Shown here piece after piece: positions 32,597-43,713 of a stretch of DNA of 64,000 nucleotides; position 1 is the first letter of the stretch, and each line of letters opens with the position of its first letter. This DNA comes from Neocallimastix lanati (nom. inval.) (taxonomy: Eukaryota; Neocallimastigomycota; Neocallimastigomycetes; Neocallimastigales; Neocallimastigaceae). The translations under genes and the position numbers were made by a program. The stretch spans positions 64,001 through 128,000 of the forward strand of contig JACVTC010000226.1 of NCBI GenBank assembly GCA_016946835.1, written 5' to 3'. Under the pieces are notes generated by a model that did no database searches, was not told the DNA's origin, and saw nothing but the letters and a program-made list of their open reading frames with translations.

Positions 32597-34066
32597 TGTG
32601 TAAAGAATTAATTAAAAATATTTAATTATATTAATAATTAATTCTTTTGTTAAGATAATAACTGAATTTCAATTCAATTTCAATTTCGATAATTCAGTTA
32701 TTTGAATTTCAATATTAAAAAATAATAATATAATAATTATTATTAAATTAACTTTATTAAAATATTTAGGAATTAGTCTAGGCCAACTAATTACTAAATA
32801 TTATTAACATATTGAAATTAATATATATTAAATAATGTAAACACGTGATTGTCATATTAAATTAATTTCTACATATTATATTCTTATATTTTATTTATAT
32901 TAAATATTTATATTACTATCTTACTTTATATTATCAATATCAAACTTATATTAATACTATTACATATTCATATTAATAATTAATATTTTAATAATTAATT
33001 ATTTTATATAAATACATGTTTAAATCTTTTGATTAATCCTTTGTAGGATTATTGTAATTTAAATTATAGTAATAATTATATAAAATAATAATGTAATAAA
33101 ATATTATTAAGATTAAATAAAATTTATATTTCAAATAAAAACTTAATTATAAAATTTACTAATAATAATATGTTTTAAATAAGAGTAAAATTAAATTATT
33201 GATTAATTACTATAATTTGGCATCTTGACCTAATCGTTAAGACCAAATTATCTTAAAACTTTAACATCTTTCTACAATTAATAATAAAAAATATTATTAA
33301 TTGAGATAAAATTAAAAAATATAATATAAAAATTGAAAACGAAAATTTAAAAACTTAGAGTTTATTATAAGATTATAATAAACAACACTAAAAGTAGGTT
33401 AAGGGAATTTTAGAAATTATTTTATTATAAAAATTTTTTATTAAAAGTAATTTTAAAATATTTGTGTTAATTATAATAATTTCTTATAATAATAACTCTT
33501 GATTATTTTTAGAAGAATCAAGAGTCCTATTTATATTAATTTGATTTCTAATCTTGGAAAATTATCTCTATCTAGAAAAAGATTAGAAGAAAAAACTAGA
33601 TAGATCTCGATTGGTGTTTAATTACATCAATCTTTAGTTAATAAGAAAACCCGAATAAGGGAGAAAACTTATTAACTAATTATATATTAATTTTATTAAT
33701 ATTTAATCACAAGTAAAATTAAATAATTAATTCTTTTAATTATCTTAATTAAAAGTCCAAGAAATAATATAATTTAATTATTTCTTGATTAAATAGAATT
33801 ATCATTTTAATACAATTTAATTTTTCTTAATTAAATAGAATTTATCATTATTTTAATACAATAATACATTATTATAATTTAATATATTAATTATTGATAA
33901 TTTAATTTAATGTAAATAAATTTTAAAACAATAACATTAATTAATAATTACTATGTGACATAATTAATAAAATTATTCATAAAACTTTATAAAATAATAA
34001 ACTTTAAATATTAATTTTTTAATAAAGAATAATAATTATTTTGAAAAATAATTATAATTCTTTACA
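32597..34066 (-). mobile_element. Solo LTR, structured-U3 family, copy c
   Basis: 1.47 kb, TGTGTAAAG...TTTACA. Read on the minus strand: palindrome block (33485-33690), TATA-like TATAAATAG near 33530, AATAAACTC-like signal near 33365, then U5. A hairpin AATTTGG...CCAAATT lies at about 33215-33250. Flanking T-runs hide the target duplication. Confidence 0.6.
33485..33690 (-). promoter_or_regulatory. Covarying palindrome/pseudoknot block, copy c
   Basis: ACTCTTGATT/AATCAAGAGT; TCTAATCTT/AAGATTAGA interleaved with CTATCTAG/CTAGATAG; GATTG-TGT/ACA-CAATC; AGTTAATAAG/CTTATTAACT enclosing CCC/GGG. Confidence 0.6.
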
Positions 34067-34732
34067 TTTTGATACGATACCACCATAAAAATAAGATTTA
34101 GGTAGGAAATTTAGGTTAGAAATATTGTATAAATATTATTGGTTATAATAATTAAAATAATTTATATATAGTTATTCAAATAATTATTTTTAAAAGTATG
34201 GTTAATTCTTTTATCATAATTAAAATAGATAAATTATATTATTAATGATTCTATTATTATGATAATAAATTAATTCATCATTATTATTAATAAGTTTTAT
34301 TTTAAATTTTAAATATTATTTTGAGAATTATATAGTTTTAGGAATTATATTATAAATATTGATAATTATATTTTATTTAGGAAATATATTTTTAAATATT
34401 GATAGTTATTTATTATTTAATTATGAAAATGTATTATTAAATAAACTTATTAGGAAATTAATAGTTTAAGAGATATGTTTAATAAAAATATAATATTAAA
34501 TAATTATTTTAACAATTATATAAAATTAAGAGAATGTAATAATAAATATTTATGTATGTAAAAATAAAATTATAAAAATAAATAAAGAATAAAATATTAT
34601 TATAAAACATTATTATTATAAATTATTTTCTTATATTTATTAGAATATATTATCGTGTCATAATTCCCTAGAGAAACGACCAACTAAATTAATAACTAGA
34701 TATGGAATATTTTAAATGTTCTATATCAAAAA

Positions 34733-34753
34733 TGGTGGAGAATCCGGGCGTTG
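34733..34753 (+). promoter_or_regulatory. Primer-binding site of element 3
   Basis: Begins TGGTGGAGAATCCGGGCG and is identical over 21 bases to 23865-23885. Confidence 0.82.
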
Positions 34754-35204
34754 CAATATTGGAAATTAATATGAAAATAATAATAATAATTAATAATTTT
34801 TAAAAATAAATTTTATATATATATTAAAAAAAAAAAAAAAAAAAAAATTAATTCTTATTATTTGTAATAAAATAAATAATAATATTTGATATATTATTAT
34901 AAAAGGCATATTAATATAAAATTATATTTTAATAGTATTTTTAATATAATAAAAAAAAAAATAGTATAATTGATTAAACGAATTAATAAGAGAATATAAA
35001 TCTTTGAGATAATTATCAATTATTATTAGTTTATAGGAGGGAGATAAATAATAATATTGATGAATTATGATAAGATTGTATATTAATTATATAATTGTAT
35101 TAATCAGTTTCTATTATCTTTATTATAAAAAAAATTTATTAACTATATTTTATTAATTAAATGCGCCTTTAATAAATAAATAAGAAAGTAAATACTAAGC
35201 CAAA

Positions 35205-35584
35205 ATGAATTCTAAATCAAATATTTTAGAAGATATTATTGGATATAAAAAAATTAACGGAATAATGAATAATATTATTAAAGGAATTGATGACATTTCA
35301 AGAGAAATAATAATGAAAAACGCGTTCTTGGAATATAATAATATTTATAAAATTTCAAATAAAAAAATAAATTTTAAACTTGAGGAGAAATTAAAAATTG
35401 TTGAAATTGAAGTAAGAGAAATAAAATTGGAAAAGAAACCAATTAAAAATATTAGTAAAAAAGTAAGAAAAGAAAAAAGAAAAGTAAAAAGGGAAAATGA
35501 TAAATGCATAAATATCATTATTAAAATATTAATTATTAAAATTAGTAATAACAGGAAAGACACGAAAACAGTTGAACGTAATTA

Positions 35585-35618
<34 letters not shown>

Positions 35619-35636
35619 GCAATTCAAAATTTATAA
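35205..35636 (+). CDS. Lysine-rich ORF of element 3, short
   Basis: 143-aa basic protein; only the end (SNNRKDTKTVERNYK) is clearly shared with the 278-aa ORF of element 2. The start MNSKSNILEDIIGYKKINGI and the central EKLKIVEIEVREIKLEKK look helical. The last part is a poly-Lys run encoded by a roughly 30-bp poly(A) tract (35587-35616), so the reading frame beyond NYK may be an indel effect and the true stop uncertain. No knuckle, protease, RT or integrase motif. It is about half the length of its relative, so probably an internally deleted derivative. Confidence 0.45.
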
Positions 35637-35639
35637 TTT

Positions 35640-36195
35640 CAAAATTTTACATTTTAAAATTTAACATTTCAAAATTCAAAATTTCAAAATTTCAAAATCT
35701 CAAAATGTCAAAATGTCAAAAATTCATGTTAATAAATAAATGAATAAAAATAAATAATTAAATAAAAATAATTAATTAAAATATTTTTTCCAGAGACTTC
35801 AGGGGACGAAGTCTAATTTCAGCAGGGAGGTCTTAATAAGGGATGAATAAATAAATATAAAAATTAATAAATTTAGAATAATAATAAAATAAAATTTAAT
35901 TAAAGTTAAAATAAAAATTATATAGTTTAAAATAATAATAAACCATAAGAAAAAAAATTAAAAATAAATAAATTAAAATAAGAATTATTAAGAAAAAAAA
36001 AATATTTTAGAGATAGAGAAAATAAATATAATTAAAAGGTCTTAGAGAGAGGCCTTAATTGAGATTTTTAGTTAGTAATAATTAGTAAAATAAAATAATA
36101 TAAGTAATGTTAAAAATGTAATTAATGTAAAATTTAAATAATTATAAATAAAGTACTAAATAAATAATAATAAAATATTTAAGTTTTATTTAATA
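35640..36195. other. AT-rich 3' region of element 3 without genes
   Basis: Starts with a run of AAAATTTCAAAATT-type repeats (35636-35730), then the 3' hairpin and purine stretch, then low-complexity sequence. No ORF or LTR start recognised. Confidence 0.5.
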
Positions 36196-36479
36196 TTTTT
36201 TTTTTTTTTTTTTTTTAGACAGGGAAGAGAATACACTTCCATAACTTTATTAATTTTTTATTAAAAAAATACATGTAGGTGAAAAAGTACATTTGAAATT
36301 AAAAATAAAAATAAAAAGTTAAAAAATTAAAAAATAAAAAGCTCGAAAATACTATGTATTTTGGCAAGTTGTACTATGCGGGAATTTTTCCCTTCCTATC
36401 AAATAAAAAAGAAATAAAATTTAGAAGTAACATCTTTAAAATAGATAGTTTGGTGTCCACTAAACTCTCCCCGGATTCA

Positions 36480-39400
36480 TCATTTATTGAGGGCGAGAAT
36501 CATCCTTCGTAGCAATAGATGACGATCCTGTATTATCATTGATGCCTTATCAGTACGACGTCGACGCTCTTGGATAAGTTTGGTATTTTGCAAATACCTA
36601 TCAAATAATAGCTCAAACGAACTACTAATGATAGGTATTGCACTTGTTAAGAATTCCGCCAAGCCCACAATTTTTGGAACAGGTGACTCAGACGAACCTT
36701 TTGAAAAGTAGTTCATTTAAATGTCTCTGTTTCCCACTATCGAAATGTAGTTCATTTAAAACTAAAGTTCCCACCAAGAAGGAACAAGTATATATAATGA
36801 TTGATATAATCTTCAAAGTTAGAAATAGAGTCATAGGAAGAAAGAGGATTAAACACTCTAATCTTCCTAAGGAATAAAACATAGAGATCATCGATGAAAT
36901 TTAAAGAATTCCATCTAAAAGATGCAAGAGCATCGCATTTAAAAATCCAATGTTCAAAAGATTGTTTATCTTCGCCACAACAGGGGCAAGACTTGGGACA
37001 ATCTTCTGAAACTCTACCCATTCTAATAGTAATAGTAGTATTATATTTATAACCACAGCGTAAACATATAATCCACGAAAACCCTAAGTTGAATTGGGGA
37101 TATTTTAAGCTAAGCATAATTATAGCTTTATTATTTGAGAACTTATTACAATCGTAATTTTGACCTTTAATACCTTGAAATTTGGAAACTGATTTCCAGT
37201 AACGTTCTAAAATATCGTCATATTTTTCACATTTATATTTTTTGATTTTTTTATACAGTGTTCTTGATTCTTTAGTCCAGGAATAATGATGCATTTTGGG
37301 AATAGATTTAATAAGATCCTTTATAATACAGTTTGATTTACTCCATTTTGCAAAAGATTTAATCTGTAAGGCTGCGCAGACACCAGCAATAGGAGGAATG
37401 CTTAGATCTCGAGATAAAGCATAAGTACTCATAGTAGAATTATGTCTAATATAGTCATTGTCTTCTGAACTTGTTTTACCATTTTTAGAGAAGGAGCCGA
37501 TACACCAAAATAGACCAGTATTAATTAATGTTTGAATTCTGGCCGTTCTAGATTTGTTTGAACCAAGTAAGGGAGAATAATAAATTACTTTACTAATAAC
37601 AAAGGATTGAAGAACTTTTTTCTTGTATGAAATAGGGATAAGTTTATTTGAGAAGAAATATGTAAATGAAAGAAGGGATTTTCTAACTTTAAAATGCATG
37701 TGAGATATAATGTGTTCTAGTAAGAGATCATCAGAGAAAGGAATACCAAGATAAATATAACTAGAAACTTTAGGAATAGCATTCATTCCTAAATAGAAGG
37801 TTGGGTCACTATAGTTTGGAGGAGATTGGAAGTTCATTGGTTTTATAACCATAGTTGCACATTTTTCAATACCAAAAGTCATTTCATTTATATTAGCCCA
37901 TCTATGTACCTTTTTTAGTAATTTTTCTAAATTTTTTGCACTTGGAGCAATGAGAACAACATCATCAGCAAAGAGTCCACCACAACACTTTTTTCTTCCA
38001 ATATTAACACAATACTTTTCACAGTCATTTAATATATCATTGATGAATAAATTGAATAAAATTAGAGATAATGGACAACCTTGACGAACACCTCTTTTAA
38101 TAGGAAATTCATTTGATAACATTGAAGCAAATCGAGCACGAGCTTTAGATGAAGTATATAAATTACAAAGAAAATCAAAACATTTACCACGTACTCCATA
38201 ATGATATAATTTAGTAAGAATGTTAAAAATAGGAACTGAATCATAAGCTTTTTTAAGATCTAAAAAGGCTAAATATGTGAATTTTCCTTGAAATTTTCTT
38301 CTTTGGCATATTTCTCTAACGGAAATGAATAAACTAATGCATTTTTCATGGTTGCGAAAGCCAAATTGTTCAGGTCTAATGAAATTGTGTGAGAGTGCGT
38401 AAGAAGATATTCTATCTGTTACAATTTTTGAAATGATTTTCAGTCCAACATTAATGAGAGAAATACCTCGATAATTACTACAATCTGATAGGTCACCTTT
38501 CTTAGGGATTGATACAATAGAAGCTGAGTTCCATTTTTTAGGAAAAGACCCATTCCATATTTTATTAAAAATCAATTTAAGACACTTTCCAGCAGCAGGA
38601 TGTGTTTCTAGTAATTCTTCATTGCAAAACAGAGCTTTGTAGAATTCAATCGGGATACCATCGATGCCGGGTGCTTTGTTGTTTTTCATAGATGAAATAG
38701 TTTTTTTAATATCATCAATCGTAATGGGATCGTTGATATTCCAGGTAGAGGATCTAAGACTAATATTCCTTAAAGCATGGATCCAGAAGTTACGATTAAG
38801 GCTGTGACCTAAGGGATCAGAGGCTAGATCTTTATAATATTCAGCCCATCTATCTAATTGCATAGTAGGAGAGATAATATCTTGACCAAATTTAGATTTT
38901 ATGCAAGTAGGGGAGGTTGATGAATACGATGGTTTAGCCTTTTTTTTTTAAACATCTCCATCCATTTTTGAAAACTTTATTCAAAAAATAATTACCAATT
39001 ACCAATTTTTACTATATTAGCTTTAAATCTAGCAGAACGAAATTTGCTCTTTTTTTTTCTTGATTAATTTGCAAAGTTTTTCATATTTATTAAATTGTTC
39101 AAGGTAATTATCAACATTTTCACAGTTAAAGTAAGGCTTAATATTTCGAAATGCAATATGTTTTTCATGAGATAGTTTTTTAATGTAATAAGGACAGTGA
39201 AAAGCAGAGCCCTTTAAATTTGTTGGAATGAAAGCCTTAATATCCTTCCCGATATTATTTGCTGTATTGATAAATTTTTCTACCATTTCATCAGCCGTGA
39301 GCGAATTGTAATGAGAATCGAGGTCATTTGCTAAGATTGAAAAATAATTATATGATAAAATTTCTGAAATTTTTGTTTTACAAATATATGTAGACCATTT

Positions 39401-40543
39401 AGAAACTTTAGCAGGCCTTATAAAGCCATCGGAGAGAACTTTGTTGCAAGAAAGTATAATAGGTTTATGATCAGAAATACCATAAAATGAAGTGCAAACC
39501 GATGTTTTATTAAAATGAGCTGCCAAAGCCCCATTATAGATGACATGGTCAATGCAAGATGATCTAGTACCTTTGGCATAATTAAATTGATTACCATATA
39601 AGGGAGCAATAGACTAATTAGGAAAATTATTTGAAATGTATGTTTTGATCTTCTTTAATGACATGTTAAAATCACCAACTAGGACAGCCGGAACATTTTT
39701 TCTATTGTGAAAACGTAACCATTGAGAAAGTTCATCAAAAGCAGCTAATCTTTCTTCCTTCCATTTGCTTTGAGGGAAGTTGATATTACCAATAGTACAT
39801 TTTTGATTCCAGAAAGAAGTAATATTTACTGAAATGATATATTTGTATAAAAACGGTTCTTGGAAGAAAGAGCACGAAGAATGAACACCAATAAAGAGTC
39901 CTCTCATACCAGGGATTTTAGGATTAGCTCTAAGGAAAACTGAGTTGTAATATGGGATTAATGGTGATGAAACATCTTTTGGAAGATATTTACTTTTTCC
40001 AGTTTCTTGTAAACAGATATATATAGGTTTGAAAATAGAGTTGAGATATAAAATACTATCACGTTTTTCAGTATTCCAACCGTTAATATTCCAACTAACA
40101 CAGAGATTAAAGAAAGAAGAATTTGAATTTAGATGGCTAGAGAAAAAATCTTTCGCCATAGGATTAAGTTCAATATCAATGTTATTAGATTTTCTTGACT
40201 TGTTCATTTGTTTAAGTTTATTACACAAGGTCCAGGTAATTTTAGCTGTTTCAGGAATTTTATCTCTTAAGAAATCTAAAACATCGAAAAATTTGAGATC
40301 ATTTTTGTGTTTATTAACCCTAACAATGAAGTATGAGCCGTACCTTGGAGAAAAAAGTTTTTTAGCATATGGAATAATTTCATTGTAGTTAGAGATCTTA
40401 CTAATAACTTGAGCCATTAGATTACTAGGGGACCAAGAATTAAGGTTATTGATGAAGATAAGGCTATAATTGTTCATATGATTACCGAAGCAGTAGAAAC
40501 CACGATGGAAGGGAGTAGTATTAATTGAGCTAGAAGCATCCAT
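36480..40543 (-). pseudogene. LINE B ORF (APE-RT-CCHC), several breaks
   Basis: Starts at 40543 (MDASSSINTTPFHRGF). 39614-40543: N-terminal alpha/beta domain and endonuclease with WNINGWN, CLQET, IGVHSS, VGDFNMS. A Trp codon became TAG near 39613. 39029-39526: endonuclease end (ISDHKPIIL, present and normal); the frame is lost in a poly(A) run near 39055 and at the 7-bp duplication near 38995. 36752-38863: full reverse transcriptase with NNKAPGIDGIPIEFYK, FLDLKKAYDS, GVRQGCPLSLILFN and FADDVVL, then a CCHC finger CPCCGEDKQSFEHWIFKC. A 1-bp insertion near 36770 breaks the C-terminal VGLAEFL domain. Not functional; the RT piece alone is long and open. Confidence 0.9.
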
Positions 40544-41090
40544 GTTTAGAGTTTGATGATAACAAAACTGACTTAATTTCTATTTAATGTGAATTGATTA
40601 AAAGGATTGTATACCAAATAATTATATATTAAATATTAACATTTAAGTTTACTGAATATAAAAGTTAATTGTTTCACATAAATTGAATTTCCTAAGATAT
40701 ATTAAAAAAACAATGATAGTGGAAAAATTATTTATTCAATAAAATATAATGTAAAATAATAAATTTATTTAAAGTGAAATTATTTTAAAAGGATATGAAA
40801 ATTAAAAACCTAAAATAAAAATTTATATAGAGATATAAAGTAAAATATATAAAGATAAAAAAAAATATAGAATAGAAAATTTTAGAAATATAAGAGAAAA
40901 AAATAAAAAAACAATATTGTTAGTAGTATAGTGTAAAAAATTCTTTTGATTGAAAAATTGATTTAAAAAACTACAGTTATGATTTATATAAAAAATAAAG
41001 ATTGCATTAAAAATTGAAAATTTAGATTTTATTATTATACTAATTGCTGATCCCCTCAGAAACCATACAGCATCGGTTCCATCATTGGGG
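40544..41090 (-). other. LINE B 5' untranslated region
   Basis: AT-rich sequence between the ORF start and the element's 5' end; GC-richer only in the last 50 bp (TGATCCCCTCAGAAACCATAC). No ORF. Confidence 0.65.
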
Positions 41091-41287
41091 TATTTAAAAG
41101 GTTTAATAATAATTCCTTATTTAAATCTCTATGATAAAAAAGTAAACGTCACCTGCAGGACTCGAACCTGCGCTCCCAAAGGGAAATGGCTTAGCAGGCC
41201 ACCGCGTTAACCACTCCGCCAAAGTGACTACAGCTGCTTCAAATTTCGAATTACTCTCTTTGTACTAGAAGCTACTTTAGAGAGGAA
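41091..41287 (-). repeat. tRNA-Ser unit 6: uninterrupted leader-tRNA-body
   Basis: The only unit whose leader (41242-41287) is still directly joined to the tRNA by its 5' flank (TACAGCTGCTTCAAA). It shows the ancestral order and proves that the leader belongs to the unit. Its body ends at the LINE B 5' end. Confidence 0.85.
41147..41228 (-). tRNA. tRNA-Ser(GCT), copy 6
   Basis: 82-nt class II tRNA identical in its helices to copy 2, GCT anticodon, G73, intact A and B boxes, T6 run about 9 nt downstream. No LTR insertion upstream. With copy 2, the best candidate for a functional gene. Confidence 0.88.
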
Positions 41288-41420
41288 TTTTTTTTTTTTT
41301 TAGACAGGGAAGAGAATACACTTCTAAAACTATATTAAATTTTATTTTAAAAAATACATGTAGGTGAAAAGTACATTTGAAATTAAAAATAAAAAATTTA
41401 AAAAATAATAATTTTATTAA
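41288..41420 (-). repeat. tRNA-Ser unit / LINE B tail fragment
   Basis: Poly(A) (poly-T 41288-41300) and the shared tail up to about 41420, then unrelated sequence. It is inserted at the same point of the leader as the other units. Confidence 0.65.
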
Positions 41421-41424
41421 GAAC

Positions 41425-43003
41425 TAACTCAAAATAGAATTATTAACTACATGTTAAAATTAAGATATAAAATAGTTTTATGATTAATAACGTTACTAGG
41501 TTAATATGTTGAATTATATATTAATAATCCAACAATAATTAATTAATAATAATATAAAAATAATATAAGATAAATAGTTAAGTTATTTAAACACTTAATA
41601 TCTAAGAATATTTTAAATAATGATTTCTTTGAAGGATTTATGAAAATATTTATTTATTGAATTATTAGTATATAATTATTGTAAATACAATAACCTTACA
41701 AAGAACATAAAAGATAGATTTTTACATCTTTCTTTTATACTTTGTAAGTTACATAATAATAATATTTAATTATAAGATATTAATAATATAGTAATATGAA
41801 TATTAATAAAATATTAAGATAATAACAATATCGATATGTTTAAAATATTTAATATAACTAAATAAATTTAATTTATAATTATATAATTAATTTGAATAAT
41901 TAAAAATAGTAGTTAATATATATGATGTAAACATATATATAAACATAATATAAATAAATACATGTGACGTCATATGTAGATAATTGAAATTATTAATATA
42001 AATCTTATATACTAATATTCTCAGAATTATTAGGCCTAAGATAATTCTTTAAATATTAAATAAGAATTTATATTAATTATTAATTATTTAAATATATATA
42101 TTATTTATAATTAAATAAATAATATTTTTTAACTATTGAAATGTAAATAACTGAAATTGAGATTTCAATTCAGTTATAATTTCAACACTACAACTTAACG
42201 ACTAATTCATTAAGTTGAGAAAATAAAATAAAATAAATTTTTTTACCTTTAGAGTAGAGTTTATTATAAAATTAATTATAATAATAACACAAAAAGTAAG
42301 AGAAGAATTGTTTGTATAAATTGATTTTAAAAATATGTTTTTGAATAAAAATATTTTTATTAATTTATTAAAGTTAAAAATATAAAATTGTTACTATTAT
42401 AACTATGTTTTTTATAATAATAACTCTTGATTTCTCAAAGAGAACTCAAGAGCCTTATTTATATTTTTTTATGAAAATATGGTTAAATAAGAAAGGGTTT
42501 TCTAATCTTAACAAATCTCTTATCTAGGAAAAGATTAGATAGAAAAACCTAGATAAGTTTTCGATCGATATTCTATCCATATCGATCATCGCATTAATTA
42601 AGTAAAACCGATTACTTCTAAAAAGTAATTGGAAAAAATCTTAATTAACCGATTTTCCAATCTAATGATCGAAAATAAAAGAATAAAATAATAAAAGATA
42701 TTTCGATCATATAATTTATCCTTATATTAAAAATATAAAATTAAATAGTTAATAAAATACAGAATACATTATAAAATACAGAATAAAATACAATACAAAA
42801 TACATTAGTTACAGTAGAGAATTTAACATATTGTAAATATATTATTTAAAATTAATTAAATAAATTTTGTTAAATTAATGAATATTTAAAATTAAATTAA
42901 ATAAATTTAATAAATATTATATGTAATTAAATAAAGTTATAGTTATAATAACTTAACTAAGAAAATATAATTATTTGTTAGCAAATAATTATAGATTCTT
43001 ACA
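41425..43003 (-). mobile_element. LTR-like insertion, structured-U3 family, copy d
   Basis: Ends ATTCTTACA at about 43003, before a second copy of the leader. Contains the palindrome block (42415-42660), TATAAATA (minus) near 42455, AATAAACTC-like signal near 42250 and a hairpin CAACTTAA/TTAAGTTG near 42188-42215. Left boundary uncertain. The part at 41640-42183 recurs inverted at 43057-43510. Confidence 0.55.
42415..42660 (-). promoter_or_regulatory. Covarying palindrome/pseudoknot block, copy d
   Basis: CTCTTGA/TCAAGAG; TCTAATCTT/AAGATTAGA interleaved with CTTATCTAGG/CCTAGATAAG; GATCGATAT/ATATCGATC; TTAATTAAG/CTTAATTAA enclosing CCGATTACTT/AAGTAATTGG. Confidence 0.65.
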
Positions 43004-43056
43004 TCAAATTTCGAATTACTCTCTTTGTACTAGAAGCTACTTTAGAGAGGAAAACC
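43004..43056 (-). repeat. Second leader copy, empty at the usual insertion point
   Basis: Same 50 bp as 41237-41287 (TCAAATTTCGAATTACTCTC start), but here it reads on through GAGGAAAACCATTG with no poly-T. It shows the unoccupied form of the site that other units are inserted in. Confidence 0.7.
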
Positions 43057-43713
43057 ATTGTTGAAATTATAACTGAATTGAAATCTCAATTTCAGTTATT
43101 TACATTTCAATAATTAAAAATATTATTTATTTAATTATAAATAATATATATATTTAAATAATAAATAATTAATATAAATTCTTGTTTAATATTTAAAGGG
43201 TTATCTTAGGCCTAATAATCCTGAGAATATTAATAAATAAGGTTTATATTAATAATTAATTTCAATGATACATTTGACGTCACGTGTATTTTATTTATAT
43301 TATGTTTTTATATATGTTTACAACATATCTATATTAAATTCAATTATTCAAATTAATTATATAATTAAATTTATCCTTATATTTTATTACTATTTATATT
43401 ACTATATTATTAATATCTTATAATTAAATATTATTATTATGTAACTTACAAAGTATAAAAGAAAGATGTAAAAATCTATCTTTTATGTTCTTTGTAAGGT
43501 TATTGTAAAATTACCTTAATAGTAATATATTAAAGATATTTTATTATTAAATAAAATAAACAAATTTAAAATTAAATTTGATAATTCTAATTATCAAAGT
43601 TTATTATAAATAAATTTTTATTAAACTAAACATTTAAATATTTATTATTTTTATTATATATCTATATAGTATATTACTATATAGACATATCGACTTAGTG
43701 AATATTTTTATTA
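43057..43713 (+). mobile_element. Inverted fragment of the structured-U3 LTR family
   Basis: About 450 bp are the reverse complement of 41640-42183 (for example GTAACTTACAAAGTATAAAAG near 43441 against its complement near 41735). It forms a large inverted repeat with roughly 0.9 kb between the arms. No ORF. Confidence 0.7.

Larger units (their letters stand above)
34070..36190 (+). mobile_element. LTR retrotransposon 3: short, single ORF, right end unclear
   Basis: Left LTR 34070-34728 (TGATACGATACC...CTATATCA), four A residues, then the same 21-base primer-binding site as element 2 at 34733, a leader, one ORF (35205-35636), the 3' hairpin AGACTTC/GAAGTCT (35794-35800, 35808-35814) and a purine stretch GCAGGGAGG (35822). 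I could not recognise a right LTR: 35830-36195 is AT-rich sequence of uncertain origin, then LINE B copy 2 begins. Same family as element 2 by PBS and ORF ending. Confidence 0.7.
36196..41090 (-). mobile_element. LINE subfamily B, copy 2: near full length
   Basis: 4.9-kb non-LTR element with poly(A) at 36196-36216, 3'UTR to about 36480 and 5' end at CATTGGGG (41083-41090). The same terminal GGGG occurs at the LINE A 5' end (51321-51328). The right flank is the body of tRNA-Ser unit 6; the left flank is the element 3 region, and I found no convincing target-site duplication, so one side may be rearranged. Confidence 0.88.

Noticed and set aside
1989-41228. The six tRNA-Ser copies as ordinary, dispersed tRNA genes only
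   Set aside because: They are embedded in the same leader-body-tail-poly(A) unit each time, so copying with a retroelement explains them better; copies 2 and 6 may still work as tRNAs.
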